Assembly (NCBI GenBank): GCA_963692995.1
Contig: OY843611.1
Location: forward strand, 620,001 to 684,000
Source: Bin87 sp963692995
GTDB taxonomy: Bacteria; Chloroflexota; Dehalococcoidia; Lucifugimonadales; UBA3495
Direction of reading: 5' to 3'
DNA length: 64,000 nt
In this document: positions 27,425 through 36,187 of the stretch, in pieces
How the letters are laid out: each line of letters begins with the position of its first letter
Numbering within the stretch: the first letter of the stretch is position 1
Program-made: the position numbers and the translations under genes
The notes under the pieces: generated by a model
Database searches by the model: none
Told to the model about the DNA's origin: nothing
Seen by the model: the letters and a program-made list of their open reading frames with translations, nothing else

Positions 27425-28297
27425 GTGCAACTAGCCTCCGTCGTGCAATTAGCGATTGAACAGCCCTTCAACTTGGCCGAGAGCCTGGAGAGTGGGCAGG
27501 CCCATCGTTGGCGCAAACTGGACGACGGTTGGTATTCCGGCGTCCTCGGCCGGCGGCTCATACATATCCGACAGAACCGGGCGGGAGCGGAGTACCGCGT
27601 TGCCGGCCGGGAAGGGTGGCCCGGCGCCACAAACGCGCTGCTCCAGGCTTATTTCCGGCTGGATGACGACATCTCTGCCATCTATACCGACATTTGCCGC
27701 GACCGCCGGGTGGCTGAAATGGTGGCAAGGTATCCGGGCTTGCGGATCCTGCGACAGGAGCCTTGGGAATGCACGGTGGCCTTCATCTGCTCGGCAACCT
27801 CCAACATCCCGCGCATCCACCGGAACATGGAGGCGATGGCGGACCGCCTGGGCGAGCCGTTGGAACTGGAGGGCGAAGTGCGCCGCACCTTTCCGTCCCC
27901 GGAGCGTTTAGCGTCGGCCGGCGAAGGTTTTCTCCGTGAATTGGGTCTGGGGTTCCGCGCGCCGTATGTCGCCGCCGCCGCCCGCCGGGTCTGCGATGGC
28001 GAGCTGGATCTGGACGAGTTGATACGGCTGCCCTACCCGGAGACCAAAGCCAGGCTGATGGACTGCTACGGCATCGGCGCGAAAATAGCCGATTGCATCG
28101 CCGTATTCGCTCTGGAGAAGCTGACGGCCTTCCCGGTGGACGTGTGGGTGCGCCGCGCCTTGGCCGAGTGGTACTTTCCCATGCAAAAGAAACCGCCCGA
28201 CCGGGCCATGGTCGAATGGGCGCAGGAATATTTCGGCCAATACGCCGGCTACTCCCAGCAATACTTGTTCCATGGGAGACGGCGGGAAGGTCGATGA
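27425..28297 (+). CDS. ogg: OGG1-type 8-oxoguanine DNA glycosylase/AP lyase
   Basis: 290 residues from a GTG start. The N-terminal OGG domain begins FNLAESLESGQAHRWRK (compare FxLxxTLxxGQxFRW), and the HhH-GPD domain has CYGIGAKIADCIAVFAL with catalytic K220 and FPVDVWVRR with D239. It excises oxidised guanine opposite C and nicks the backbone. This long, eukaryote/Clostridia-like OGG1 form is uncommon in bacteria compared with MutM. Five bp before the nucleotidyltransferase gene, so likely cotranscribed. Confidence 0.92.
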   Translation: MQLASVVQLAIEQPFNLAESLESGQAHRWRKLDDGWYSGVLGRRLIHIRQNRAGAEYRVAGREGWPGATNALLQAYFRLDDDISAIYTDICRDRRVAEMVARYPGLRILRQEPWECTVAFICSATSNIPRIHRNMEAMADRLGEPLELEGEVRRTFPSPERLASAGEGFLRELGLGFRAPYVAAAARRVCDGELDLDELIRLPYPETKARLMDCYGIGAKIADCIAVFALEKLTAFPVDVWVRRALAEWYFPMQKKPPDRAMVEWAQEYFGQYAGYSQQYLFHGRRREGR

Positions 28298-28301
28298 AGC
28301 T

Positions 28302-28970
28302 ATGGTAAATTGGCTTATGACAAAATCCACTGCATCGCCCTTCACCTCCGCTATTCTTCTCGCGGCCGGCGTGTCCCGACGCATGGGGACGCTGAAAGCG
28401 CTGCTGGATTGGGGAGGCCGCTTTCTAATCATCCACCAGATTGTCGCACTGCGGGAAGCCGGCGCAGACGAGGTGGTGGTGGTGCTGGGGCACCGGGCCG
28501 ACGAGTTGCAGGCCCGCATCGGGGTGAATAGCGACGTGTATGCGTTGGGCAACGCGCGATGCGTACTTAACCCTGATTACGCTGAGGGTAAGACGACTTC
28601 CATCAAAACGGGACTGCGCGCGCTCTCCGCTATTGAGGATCCCGCCGGGGTAATCTTATTCCTCAACGTGGACCAGCCCCGCAGCGCGGCCACCGTGGGT
28701 CAGGTTTTGCAAGCGCATCGTGACGGCAATGGCGCATTGATCACCATACCGACCTGCCACGGCAAGGGAGGCCATCCCATCGCCGTCAGTCGCGCCCTTT
28801 ACGATGAAATGCTGGACATCACCGAGGCTGCCCAGGGAATGCGCGCCGTGACGGAGCGACATAAGGCCGAAACACAGCGGGTTGAACTGGGCGCGCCCGA
28901 ACTGCTGTGGGACGTGAATACGCCGGAGCAATATCAGGCGGCGTTGGCCGCGGCCGGGCTGGCCGGATAG
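28302..28970 (+). CDS. MobA/MocA-like nucleotidyltransferase
   Basis: 222 residues of the NTP-transferase family. Signature AILLAAGVSRRMGTLKALLD at the N-terminus (nucleotide loop), VVVLGHRADEL, then LFLNVDQP with the metal-binding Asp and a GGHPIAVSR segment. Closest in pattern to MocA/CTP:molybdopterin cytidylyltransferase, which makes the MCD cofactor used by xanthine dehydrogenase-type enzymes; that suits the two such enzymes in this window. The ATG at 28317 is an alternative start. Ends before a strong terminator. Confidence 0.82.
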   Translation: MVNWLMTKSTASPFTSAILLAAGVSRRMGTLKALLDWGGRFLIIHQIVALREAGADEVVVVLGHRADELQARIGVNSDVYALGNARCVLNPDYAEGKTTSIKTGLRALSAIEDPAGVILFLNVDQPRSAATVGQVLQAHRDGNGALITIPTCHGKGGHPIAVSRALYDEMLDITEAAQGMRAVTERHKAETQRVELGAPELLWDVNTPEQYQAALAAAGLAG

Positions 28971-28997
28971 CTGCGGCGAGGAATTACACGGTTAGTA

Positions 28998-29038
28998 AAA
29001 AACCGGGGCACCGATGAACAGTCGGCGCCCCGGTTTTT
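28998..29038. terminator. Bidirectional intrinsic terminator
   Basis: AAAAACCGGGGC (28998-29009) pairs with GCCCCGGTTTTT (29027-29038); the loop can add CCGA/TCGG pairs. It carries a T-tract on the plus strand after the nucleotidyltransferase gene, and a T-tract on the minus strand after the candidate RNA. Confidence 0.9.
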
Positions 29039-29269
29039 GTTTCCTATCGTACCGCCGCCCTCAAGCGGCTGGGCCGATGGGATTGCTCCCTGTCGGCGCC
29101 CTCTCCGGTATCGTCATACCGCTGCGGCTGCGCCAACAGGGCTTTTACAGGGGAAGTGCCAACTATGGTTCAGCGTTATCAGCGAAACCACTTCTAACCT
29201 CCTGCATTAACGACGGTGTTGCCATCGGGTTTCCGGCGGGTGGGAGTTCCCGGCACCCCCAGCACCTTG
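28998..29269 (-). ncRNA. Candidate structured non-coding RNA, class unknown
   Basis: A minus-strand promoter (29275-29303) and an intrinsic terminator (28998-29038) bracket about 270 nt that hold no convincing ORF. The sequence folds with nested, non-conflicting helices: P1 CAAGGTGCTGGG (29258-29269) with 29062-29073, ten pairs around a 2-nt mismatch; P2 CCGATGG (29222-29228) with 29074-29080; a hairpin at 29153-29194 (GAAG/CTTC, TGGTT/AACCA); a 12-bp helix 29130-29141 with 29088-29099 with one G-U pair; and an apical CGGTAT-GACG-ATACCG at 29106-29121. None of the hallmark motifs of RNase P, tmRNA or SRP RNA is present. Faces away from the SsuD-like gene. Confidence 0.55.
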
Positions 29270-29274
29270 AATAA

Positions 29275-29303
29275 ATATTATAATGTCTGCTGATGCTTGT
29301 CAA
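29275..29303 (-). promoter_or_regulatory. Strong minus-strand promoter for the candidate RNA
   Basis: Read on the minus strand: TTGACA (29303-29298), then TAATAT at 17 bp spacing (29280-29275) or a perfect TATAAT at 15 bp (29282-29277). Start of transcription would be near 29268. It is the strongest -35 match seen in the window, with the right-edge promoter. Confidence 0.65.
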
Positions 29304-29412
29304 CAGCCTGATGCCGGCAATTTTTGATGAATTTTAGCAACGCTTATCGTATCAGCCCGTCAATAGTCTAAACTGGCCGGCAAAAGGCTAAAATTAGGGA
29401 GAGACCACCACC

Positions 29413-30618
29413 ATGAGCGATGTCATAGACAACGGGACCCGGCCCACCCCGGCGACCCCGAGCGTGTACGGCGACGACGGCGTAACGATAATCGGCATGA
29501 TTGGCGTGGTTCGGGAGGCGGAGGCCAACCGGGGCGCTACCCTCAGCCTCTTCGGCGGCGGCATTAACCCCGGCGCCGAGATCCCCTCCGGCGTTGACCC
29601 GGACTACATCCTGGATTTCGCCCGCACCCACGAGGACGCCGGGTTCAATATGGTACTGACCGGCTACTCATCGTCCACTCCCGACGGGTTTGAGGTGGCC
29701 GGTTATGCTGCCGCCCACACGGAACGGCTGGGATACCTGATCGCCCACCGGCCCGGTTTCGTCGCGCCGACGCTGGCTGCCCGCAAGGTCGCTACCCTGG
29801 ATCAGCTCACCCACGGACGTATCGCTCTGCACATCATCACCGGCGGCAATGACGTGGAACAAAGGCAGGACGGCGACTGGCTTGATCATGACAGCCGCTA
29901 CCGCCGCACCGATGAGTACCTCGACGTGATGCGTCGCATCTGGACCGAGACCGATCCGTTCAACCACGCCGGCGAGTTCTACCATCTAGAGGATGCCTAC
30001 AGCCAGGCCCGCTGCCGGCAGCAGCCGCACGTCCCGCTGTTCTTTGGCGGCGCATCGGAAACGGCGCTGGATGTGGCCGGCAAGCGGGCGGATCTGTTCG
30101 CGCTGTGGGGTGAACCCCGGGCTTCGATTGCCCAGCGTATTGCCGATGTTCGTTCCCGAGTTGCCGCAGCCGGCCGGAACCCGGACGAAATGCGCTTCAG
30201 CCTGTCGGCCCGTCCGATCCTGGGCGACACCGAAGGCGAAGCGTGGGAGCGCGCCGAGGGCATCCTGGCTCGAGTGAGGCAAGCCACCGCCGGCCGCATC
30301 ACCCCCGGCGTTCCCACGCGTCCCCAGTCCGAGGGAGCATGGCGCCTGCTGCGTTTCGCTGCCGAGGGCAACGTACACGACGAGCGGCTGTGGATGCCCA
30401 TTGCCGCCGCCAGCGGGGCCTCGGGAAGCACCACCTGCCTGGTCGGCACGCCGCAGCAGGTGGCCGATTCGCTCCTGGCCTACTATGACCTGGGCTGCTC
30501 GGCGTTCATCATCCGAGGCTTCGATCCGTTGGCCGACGCCGCCGAGTACGGGCGCGAACTGATACCGCTGGTGCGGGCAGGAGTGGCGCAACGGCGCGGC
30601 GGCCAATCGGCGGAATAA
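29413..30618 (+). CDS. SsuD-like alkanesulfonate/luciferase-family monooxygenase
   Basis: 401 residues. The family pattern is strong: TGYSSSTPDGFEVAGYAA, YLIAHRPGFVAPTLAARKVA, LTHGRIALHIITGGND, WLDHDSRYRRTDEYLDVM, then FGGASETALDVAGKRAD and TCLVGTPQQVADSLL. SsuD enzymes use FMNH2 and O2 to release sulfite from alkanesulfonates; related members act on dimethylsulfone or other substrates. The ~25-residue N-terminal extension is atypical. No SsuE reductase or ABC transporter is nearby, so the substrate is open. Confidence 0.87.
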   Translation: MSDVIDNGTRPTPATPSVYGDDGVTIIGMIGVVREAEANRGATLSLFGGGINPGAEIPSGVDPDYILDFARTHEDAGFNMVLTGYSSSTPDGFEVAGYAAAHTERLGYLIAHRPGFVAPTLAARKVATLDQLTHGRIALHIITGGNDVEQRQDGDWLDHDSRYRRTDEYLDVMRRIWTETDPFNHAGEFYHLEDAYSQARCRQQPHVPLFFGGASETALDVAGKRADLFALWGEPRASIAQRIADVRSRVAAAGRNPDEMRFSLSARPILGDTEGEAWERAEGILARVRQATAGRITPGVPTRPQSEGAWRLLRFAAEGNVHDERLWMPIAAASGASGSTTCLVGTPQQVADSLLAYYDLGCSAFIIRGFDPLADAAEYGRELIPLVRAGVAQRRGGQSAE

Positions 30619-30652
30619 CCCCGGCGTTGGCTATCGCTAATCATGCCGCTTT

Positions 30653-30661
30653 TGTTATGAT
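30653..30661 (+). promoter_or_regulatory. Extended -10 promoter of the third Uma2 gene
   Basis: TG-T-TATGAT, an extended -10 element, about 38 bp before the ATG at 30699. Confidence 0.4.
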
Positions 30662-30698
30662 TTGCCCATGGGGAAACCCTCATGCCCGGACTGCTGTG

Positions 30699-31430
30699 AT
30701 GTTGAATAAACCTGCCAATGCCAAGTTGATGCCGTCGCCCCAAGTGGACGATCTCAGCATCTACTATCCCGACTCAGACGGTGAGCCAGTGGCGGAATCC
30801 GACTACCAGTTCTACCCCTTGACCGACTCGGTGCGAGTCTTAGGACGCCACTTCGCTCATCGCCCTGACGTTTACGTTGCCGGCAATATGCTGGTGTACT
30901 ACCGGATGAACGACAACCGAACCAGAGTCGCGCCGGATGTATTTGTGGTGTTCGGCGTGGACGACCACCGGCGTCGCTCCTACATCGTCTGGCGGGAGGG
31001 CAAAGCCCCGGATTTTGTGATGGAAATCGCCTCCATCGGTACTTATGACCACGACATTGGCCGGAAGCGCGACCTCTACGCGGAGCTGGGGGTTGGCGAA
31101 TACTGGCGGTACGACCCCACCGGCGAATGTTTCAATCCACCGCTGGCGGGCGAGCTGCTGGCGGAAGGCCAATATCGCGCCATTGCGGTGGCGGAAGACA
31201 GTAGCGGTATCCTGCGTGGGCACAGCGCAATGCTGGGGCTGGACATCTGCGTGCGCCCCGACGGCGAGTTGCGGATCTATGACCCGGTTGCCGGAGACTG
31301 GCTGCGTAATTTGAACGAAGCGGAAGATGACCGCCTGGCCGCCGAAGTCGCGCGTCAAAACGCCGAAGATCGCGTGCGCGAGTTGGAAACCTTGTTGCGA
31401 CAGCACGGCATCGCTCCCAACGACTCTTGA
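30699..31430 (+). CDS. Uma2-family putative endonuclease with C-terminal coiled coil
   Basis: 243 residues. Nuclease-like core with RVAPDVFVVFGVD, GKAPDFVMEIASIGT and GRKRDLYAELGVGEYWRYD. The C-terminal 45 residues (LNEAEDDRLAAEVARQNAED, RVRELETLLRQHG) form a coiled coil, a common Uma2 variant that may mediate dimerisation. Start chosen at the ATG giving MLNKPANAKLM, downstream of an extended -10 box. Distinct from the tandem pair at 18687 and from the copy at 38494. Confidence 0.83.
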   Translation: MLNKPANAKLMPSPQVDDLSIYYPDSDGEPVAESDYQFYPLTDSVRVLGRHFAHRPDVYVAGNMLVYYRMNDNRTRVAPDVFVVFGVDDHRRRSYIVWREGKAPDFVMEIASIGTYDHDIGRKRDLYAELGVGEYWRYDPTGECFNPPLAGELLAEGQYRAIAVAEDSSGILRGHSAMLGLDICVRPDGELRIYDPVAGDWLRNLNEAEDDRLAAEVARQNAEDRVRELETLLRQHGIAPNDS

Positions 31431-31440
31431 AACCGGCGGC

Positions 31441-31490
31441 CCCATTTGCCGATACCGCGCCCATTTGCCGATACCGCGCCCATTTGGAGG
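31441..31490 (+). repeat. 19-bp direct repeat, 2.4 copies, before the aminotransferase
   Basis: Units CCCATTTGCCGATACCGCG at 31441-31459 and 31460-31478, then CCCATTTGGAGG, whose GGAGG is the Shine-Dalgarno of the next gene. Confidence 0.85.
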
Positions 31491-31497
31491 TCGCGCC

Positions 31498-32709
31498 ATG
31501 GTAGATTACGCATCCCTGTTCTCCCGCTCCCTGCCCCGGGCGGTCGCAAGTCCGGCTGGCGCCGATGTGCCGGTCAAATATATTTTCTCCGTCACCAACG
31601 CCGTGCCGGAAGTCATCGACTCGGCTGAATACTTGACCGCTATCCGCGCCGGGCTGGAAACCGGCGGGCCGCAATCGCTGGCCGGCTACCCGCCAGCCGG
31701 CGGCCATGTGGGTTTGCGCGAACTGGTAGCCGAGCGGTTGGCCAACAATCGGGGTATCAACGCCTCTGCGGATGATGTTTTCATCTCCGACGGCGCCGGC
31801 GGGGCTATCGCCATTCTGCTGGAGTCCTTCATCAACCCCGGCGATCCGGTGCTGGTGGAGGAGTTCACCTACATGGGGAGCCTGCGGATGATGCTGGAGC
31901 GGGGCGCCGAGCCGATCCACGTTTCCAGCGATGAGGACGGAATGCGGCCCGACGCGCTGGAGGAAGCCCTGGCCGCGCTGGAACGGGCCGGCCGGAGGGC
32001 CAAGTTCGTTTGGACCATTCCGGTGTACCAGAACCCCCTGGGCTTCAGCGTTTCCCAGGGACGGAAACGCGCCCTGCTGGACGTGACCCAACGCTACGGC
32101 GTGCCTATTTTGGAAAATGAGTCCTACGCTGACTTTCGCATTGACGGCGATCCGCTGCCGACGGCCTTCTCCGGCCTGAGCGACCAGGGCGACGTGATAT
32201 ACGTATCTTCTTTCACCAAGCTGCTGGGCTGCGGGCTGCGGGTCGGGTTCGGCGTGCTGCCGCCGGGGGTCAAGGCGGCGTTGCCGCAGGTCAACTCGGA
32301 GAACCTGCCGCGGCGGGGCGTTAGCCACTTGGCCACCATGATGGTGTACCAATACATGCGCGAGCGCGAGGGTGAGCATATTGAGGCCGTCCGGCAGGCG
32401 CTGCTGGTACGCCGCGACGCCATGCTGGAGGCCCTGGAGCAGAACTTTCCGTCCTTCTGCGATTGGACCCATCCCACGGGCGGCATGCTGGCATTTGTGC
32501 GCCTACCCGAGGGCGCCGATACCTGGGCCACGTTGCCGAAAGCGGTCCAACGAGATGTGAAGTACAACCCGGGCGGTGTATTCCGCGCCGACCGGCAGCG
32601 CAATAACTATTTCCGTCTTACCTACAGCCATAACTCGCCGGATGAGATTCGGGAAGGCGTTGGCCGCCTGGCTGAGCTGTTCCGGGAGGAAGGCTACTTC
32701 GAGGGCTAG
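31498..32709 (+). CDS. PLP-dependent aminotransferase (class I/II, 2-aminoadipate type)
   Basis: 403 residues. Fold-type I signatures: FISDGAGGAIAILLESFINP, VEEFTYMG, WTIPVYQNPLGFSV (Asn and Tyr near PLP), ENESYADFR and the Schiff-base Lys in YVSSFTKLLGCGLRVGF, then the Arg in YFRLTYSHN. The pattern resembles the LysN/ARO8/MocR aminotransferase group that transfers amino groups from 2-aminoadipate, aromatic or branched amino acids. It lacks the GntR helix-turn-helix of MocR. GGAGG precedes the ATG at 31498. Acceptor is probably 2-oxoglutarate. Confidence 0.88.
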   Translation: MVDYASLFSRSLPRAVASPAGADVPVKYIFSVTNAVPEVIDSAEYLTAIRAGLETGGPQSLAGYPPAGGHVGLRELVAERLANNRGINASADDVFISDGAGGAIAILLESFINPGDPVLVEEFTYMGSLRMMLERGAEPIHVSSDEDGMRPDALEEALAALERAGRRAKFVWTIPVYQNPLGFSVSQGRKRALLDVTQRYGVPILENESYADFRIDGDPLPTAFSGLSDQGDVIYVSSFTKLLGCGLRVGFGVLPPGVKAALPQVNSENLPRRGVSHLATMMVYQYMREREGEHIEAVRQALLVRRDAMLEALEQNFPSFCDWTHPTGGMLAFVRLPEGADTWATLPKAVQRDVKYNPGGVFRADRQRNNYFRLTYSHNSPDEIREGVGRLAELFREEGYFEG

Positions 32710-32766
32710 TTCAACAAAATAATGCCCTGCTCCGTCGTGAGAGGGGCCAGGTGAGGGTGAACCACC

Positions 32767-35607
32767 ATGACCGTAGCTACTAGCCGCGCTGTGAACCTCA
32801 CCGTTGACGGGATACCGGTGGCAGTGCCCGTCGGCGCATCGGCGCTTGACGCCATAAATGCTGCCGGCGTCGCAATATCGCAACTGTGCAAGGACGCCGA
32901 TATGCCGGCCATCGGGGCCTGCCGCACCTGTCTGGCGCAGATCGACGGCATTCGCGGGTTCCCGGCGTCGTGCTCCACGCCGGCCAGCGACGGCATGGTG
33001 ATCCGCACCAACACGGCGGACGCGCGGCGCATCCGTTCCGGCGTAATCCAGCTGACGCTGGGCATGGTGGGCGCAAAGGGCAACGAGGCCGGGCCGTACC
33101 CCGGCGCTCTCTCCTCGAGGGATAGCGGGCCGGACGGGTTCGGACTGCTATCCGATGCCGCCGCGCGGCACGGCATATCCGAAACGCGCTGGCCATCACG
33201 GGCCCGGCCGGCTGCCGACACCTCCAATCCGGTTTTTAACCTGGCGATGGACGCCTGCATACTGTGCGCCCGCTGCGTCAACGCTTGCCAGTCCGGTCAC
33301 CAGTTCATCGGCGCGATTGACGTGTTGGGAGCCGGCGACACGGCACGGATCGCCACCGCGGGAGACCAGCCGTTAGCGGAGAGCATCTGCACCACTTGCG
33401 GCCAGTGTTTGAGCGTTTGCCCTACCGGGGCCATTAGCGTCAAGAAGCCGCCGGCTCCCGCCATTCCTACACACACCGTCAATACCATCTGCCCCTATTG
33501 CGGCGTGGGCTGCGGCATCAAGCTTGAGGTGGATCGTGCTGGCACGAACGGAATTGAGGAAACAATCGTCGCCTCCCACGACGACCCGAATAATCGGTCC
33601 AGCGTGGGGATGCTGTGTGTCAAGGGCCGGTTCGGGTACAGCTTCGTCCAGCACGACGACCGTATCAAGACGCCGTTGATCCGCGACGGAGAGCGGCATA
33701 CCGGTCATTTCCGCGAAGCAACGTGGGATGAAGCGCTGGATCTGGTCGCTTCCCGCCTGGCCGAATATCGGGGCAATGCCTTTGGCACGCTCTGCTCGGC
33801 AAAGGCTACCAATGAGGATGGCTATGTGCAGCAGAAGTTCGCCCGGTTAGTAATGGGCAGCAACAACATTGACCATTGCACCCGCCTGTGCCATGCGCCA
33901 TCGGTTGAAGCGATGCTGACTTCGCTGGGCAGCGGCGCGACGAGCAACTCGTACACTGATTACGAAGACGCCGGTTGCCTGGTGGTGATCGGTTGCGACC
34001 CCACGTCCAACCACCCGGTAGCCGCCTCGCGGATGCGCCGGGCGGTGGTTGAACGCGGAGCCAGGCTCATTGTCATCAACCCCCGTCGCATCGATATGTG
34101 CGACTACGCCGACCGGTGGCTGCGTCCCTATCCGGGTACCGACGTCGCGCTGCTGAACGCGCTGGCGCACGTGGTCGTCCAGGAGGGCCTGGCCGATACG
34201 GACTTTGTGAACCACCGCACCGAGGGTTATGACGAATGGCGCGCCATCATTGACCAGTACACGCCCCGGCGCGCCGCCGCCATCACGGGCGTTTCCGCCG
34301 CCGACATTCGCGCCGCCGCCCGCGTTTTCGCGCATCCGCCGGCGCCGAAAGGCAGCAACCCGGAACGTGGCTATGGCGGTTCCTGCCTTATCTGGGGCAT
34401 GGGGATCACCCAGCATACCAATGGAACCCCCAACGTCCACAGCCTGCTCAATCTGGCGTTGGCGGCCGGCCAGTTGGGACGGCCCGGATGCGGAATATCG
34501 CCGCTGCGCGGGCAGAACAATGTGCAGGGCTGCGGGGACGCCGGTTGCCTGCCCGATTCGCTGCCCGGCTATCAGGGGTTGCGCTCGGACACCGTAGAGC
34601 GGTTCAGCCAGGCCTGGAACGCGAAGGGCGCGCTGCCACGGGTCGCCGGTCAAGTCGTGACCGACATGGTCGACTCGATTGGACAGCCCGACGGCGTGCG
34701 CGCAATGTACATCACCGGCGAGAACCCACTGCTGAGCGAGCCGGACCTGAACCGAGCCGACGAACTGTTCCGCCGCCTTGACTTCCTGGTAGTGCAGGAC
34801 ATCTTCATGCATGCCACTGCCCAGCTGGCCGACGTGATTCTGCCGGCCACGAGCTTTGCCGAGAAAGACGGCACCTTCACCAACAGCGAGCGGCGGGTGC
34901 AGCGGGTACGGCAAGCCATCCGGCCGGTGGGCAGCAGCCGGCCGGACTGGGAGATTGTGAGCGACTTGGCCCGCCGGATGTGCCGTCGGCTGGGGTTGCC
35001 CTGGGAAAGTCAGTTCGCCTACGGGCATCCATCGGAGATATTTGACGAAATGGCCCGTCTGACGCCCATCCTGTCGGGCATATCCTACGTGCGCCTGGAC
35101 GACGAAGGCGGGATCCAGTGGCCCTGCCCAACGCCGGATCATCCCGGCACTGCATACCTCTATGCCGACAGTTTCCCCCGCGGCGACCGGGCCAAATTCG
35201 TCGGTTATGAGCAGGGGCCGGTGGCGGCGGAGATCCCGTCGGAGCGCTTCCCGCTAATACTCAACACCGGCCGGGTGCTGTACCACTGGCACGGCGGCAC
35301 CATCACCCAGCGGGTGGACAGTCTGGTGGCCCGGGCGCCCACGCTGGAGGTGTCAATCAACCCCGCCGACGGCGAGCGCTACGGCCTGCGGGACGGCGAC
35401 AACGTACGGGTGCGCTCCCGCCGCGGCGAACTAACCGGCGTGGCCCGCTACACCTACCGGATGCGGACCGGCGAGATATTCATACCCTTCTATCGCCTCA
35501 GCGAAACCGCCTCGGCGGCGAACTTTCTCACCAACGCCGTGTATGACCCGGACTCGCGGATACCGGAATACAAGGTTTGCGCCGCGCGGGTCGAGCCTGC
35601 GGAATAG
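32767..35607 (+). CDS. fdhF: Formate dehydrogenase alpha subunit (Mo-bis-MGD), cysteine form
   Basis: 946 residues. N-terminal 2Fe-2S domain with Cys 41, 52, 55 and 69; two 4Fe-4S motifs (CILCARCVNAC and CTTCGQCLSVCP); the Mo-domain cluster CPYCGVGC...MLCVKG; active-site Cys in HCTRLCHAPSVEA where other members carry Sec; TGENPLLSEPD; and a C-terminal molydopterin domain (LNTGRVLYHWHGGT). The usual His-Cys3 cluster between the 2Fe-2S domain and the ferredoxin domain is absent: there is no Cys between about 70 and 160. No beta or gamma subunit follows, so its electron acceptor is unknown. It oxidises formate to CO2 or, in reverse, reduces it. Similar in layout to Bacillus YjgC. Confidence 0.88.
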   Translation: MTVATSRAVNLTVDGIPVAVPVGASALDAINAAGVAISQLCKDADMPAIGACRTCLAQIDGIRGFPASCSTPASDGMVIRTNTADARRIRSGVIQLTLGMVGAKGNEAGPYPGALSSRDSGPDGFGLLSDAAARHGISETRWPSRARPAADTSNPVFNLAMDACILCARCVNACQSGHQFIGAIDVLGAGDTARIATAGDQPLAESICTTCGQCLSVCPTGAISVKKPPAPAIPTHTVNTICPYCGVGCGIKLEVDRAGTNGIEETIVASHDDPNNRSSVGMLCVKGRFGYSFVQHDDRIKTPLIRDGERHTGHFREATWDEALDLVASRLAEYRGNAFGTLCSAKATNEDGYVQQKFARLVMGSNNIDHCTRLCHAPSVEAMLTSLGSGATSNSYTDYEDAGCLVVIGCDPTSNHPVAASRMRRAVVERGARLIVINPRRIDMCDYADRWLRPYPGTDVALLNALAHVVVQEGLADTDFVNHRTEGYDEWRAIIDQYTPRRAAAITGVSAADIRAAARVFAHPPAPKGSNPERGYGGSCLIWGMGITQHTNGTPNVHSLLNLALAAGQLGRPGCGISPLRGQNNVQGCGDAGCLPDSLPGYQGLRSDTVERFSQAWNAKGALPRVAGQVVTDMVDSIGQPDGVRAMYITGENPLLSEPDLNRADELFRRLDFLVVQDIFMHATAQLADVILPATSFAEKDGTFTNSERRVQRVRQAIRPVGSSRPDWEIVSDLARRMCRRLGLPWESQFAYGHPSEIFDEMARLTPILSGISYVRLDDEGGIQWPCPTPDHPGTAYLYADSFPRGDRAKFVGYEQGPVAAEIPSERFPLILNTGRVLYHWHGGTITQRVDSLVARAPTLEVSINPADGERYGLRDGDNVRVRSRRGELTGVARYTYRMRTGEIFIPFYRLSETASAANFLTNAVYDPDSRIPEYKVCAARVEPAE

Positions 35608-35671
35608 ATGCCGGCGCGAGCCTGCACCGAGCGAGCTGGCCCGCGCCGAGACACTTCAGGCGCTGCTGTTT

Positions 35672-36109
35672 TCAGTAGTGGCGCAACTCGACTACGTTGT
35701 CGTCGGGGTCGTAGATGTAAAGGGAAATCCCATCGCCGTGGGAACCCCAGCGCTTGCCGGGGCCGGCTTGGATCTCAACCCCGATGCCCTCGAAGTGAGC
35801 CTTCAGCTCCTCCATATCGGTATAGTCGATAACCATGCAGAAATGGTCCTGGTTGCGGACGTCATCCCGGGTGTGTGGAACGTCATCCGAGGCGAAGAAG
35901 TCGATAATGGTGTCGGCATTCAGGCGCGCCGAGGGGAAGCGAACTTCGCCGGCCCGCCACTGCTCCACGCGCTCCGCCGACATTCCCAGCACTTCGGTGT
36001 AGAAGCGCAGCGATCGCTCCACATCCTTGGTGCGCAGGACGATATGATCCATCTCGGTAATCTTCACCAGGGGTTTGGTCACAGCCTCAAACTTGGTCGC
36101 GGTAGCCAT
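35672..36109 (-). CDS. VOC-family (glyoxalase/dioxygenase fold) protein
   Basis: 145 residues. ITEMDHIVLRTKDVERSLRF and FYTEVLGM show the first beta-alpha-beta-beta-beta unit, DHFCMVIDY the middle, and NVVELRHY the end, where His/Glu metal ligands are expected (H in MDHIVL, E in VVELRHY). Enzymes in the superfamily include glyoxalase I and extradiol dioxygenases; activity cannot be stated. It follows the selenocysteine peroxiredoxin-like gene by 78 bp on the same strand. Confidence 0.85.
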   Translation of the reverse strand: MATATKFEAVTKPLVKITEMDHIVLRTKDVERSLRFYTEVLGMSAERVEQWRAGEVRFPSARLNADTIIDFFASDDVPHTRDDVRNQDHFCMVIDYTDMEELKAHFEGIGVEIQAGPGKRWGSHGDGISLYIYDPDDNVVELRHY

Positions 36110-36187
36110 GTCGTCCTCCAGAAATTTGCGATGCGGGGTTAATGCGGTCTCGCGCTGCCGGCATTATATGGATCGGCTGTTGGATTG

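Noticed and set aside
28998..29269. tmRNA, RNase P, SRP or 6S RNA identity for the structured RNA
   Set aside because: Their hallmark motifs (T-loop/CCA end, GAGGAAAG core, GGAA-tetraloop domain, single long rod) are not visible; unknown class is the honest call.
32767..35607. Selenocysteine formate dehydrogenase
   Set aside because: The active-site codon is Cys (HCTRLCHAP), and the frame has no internal TGA.
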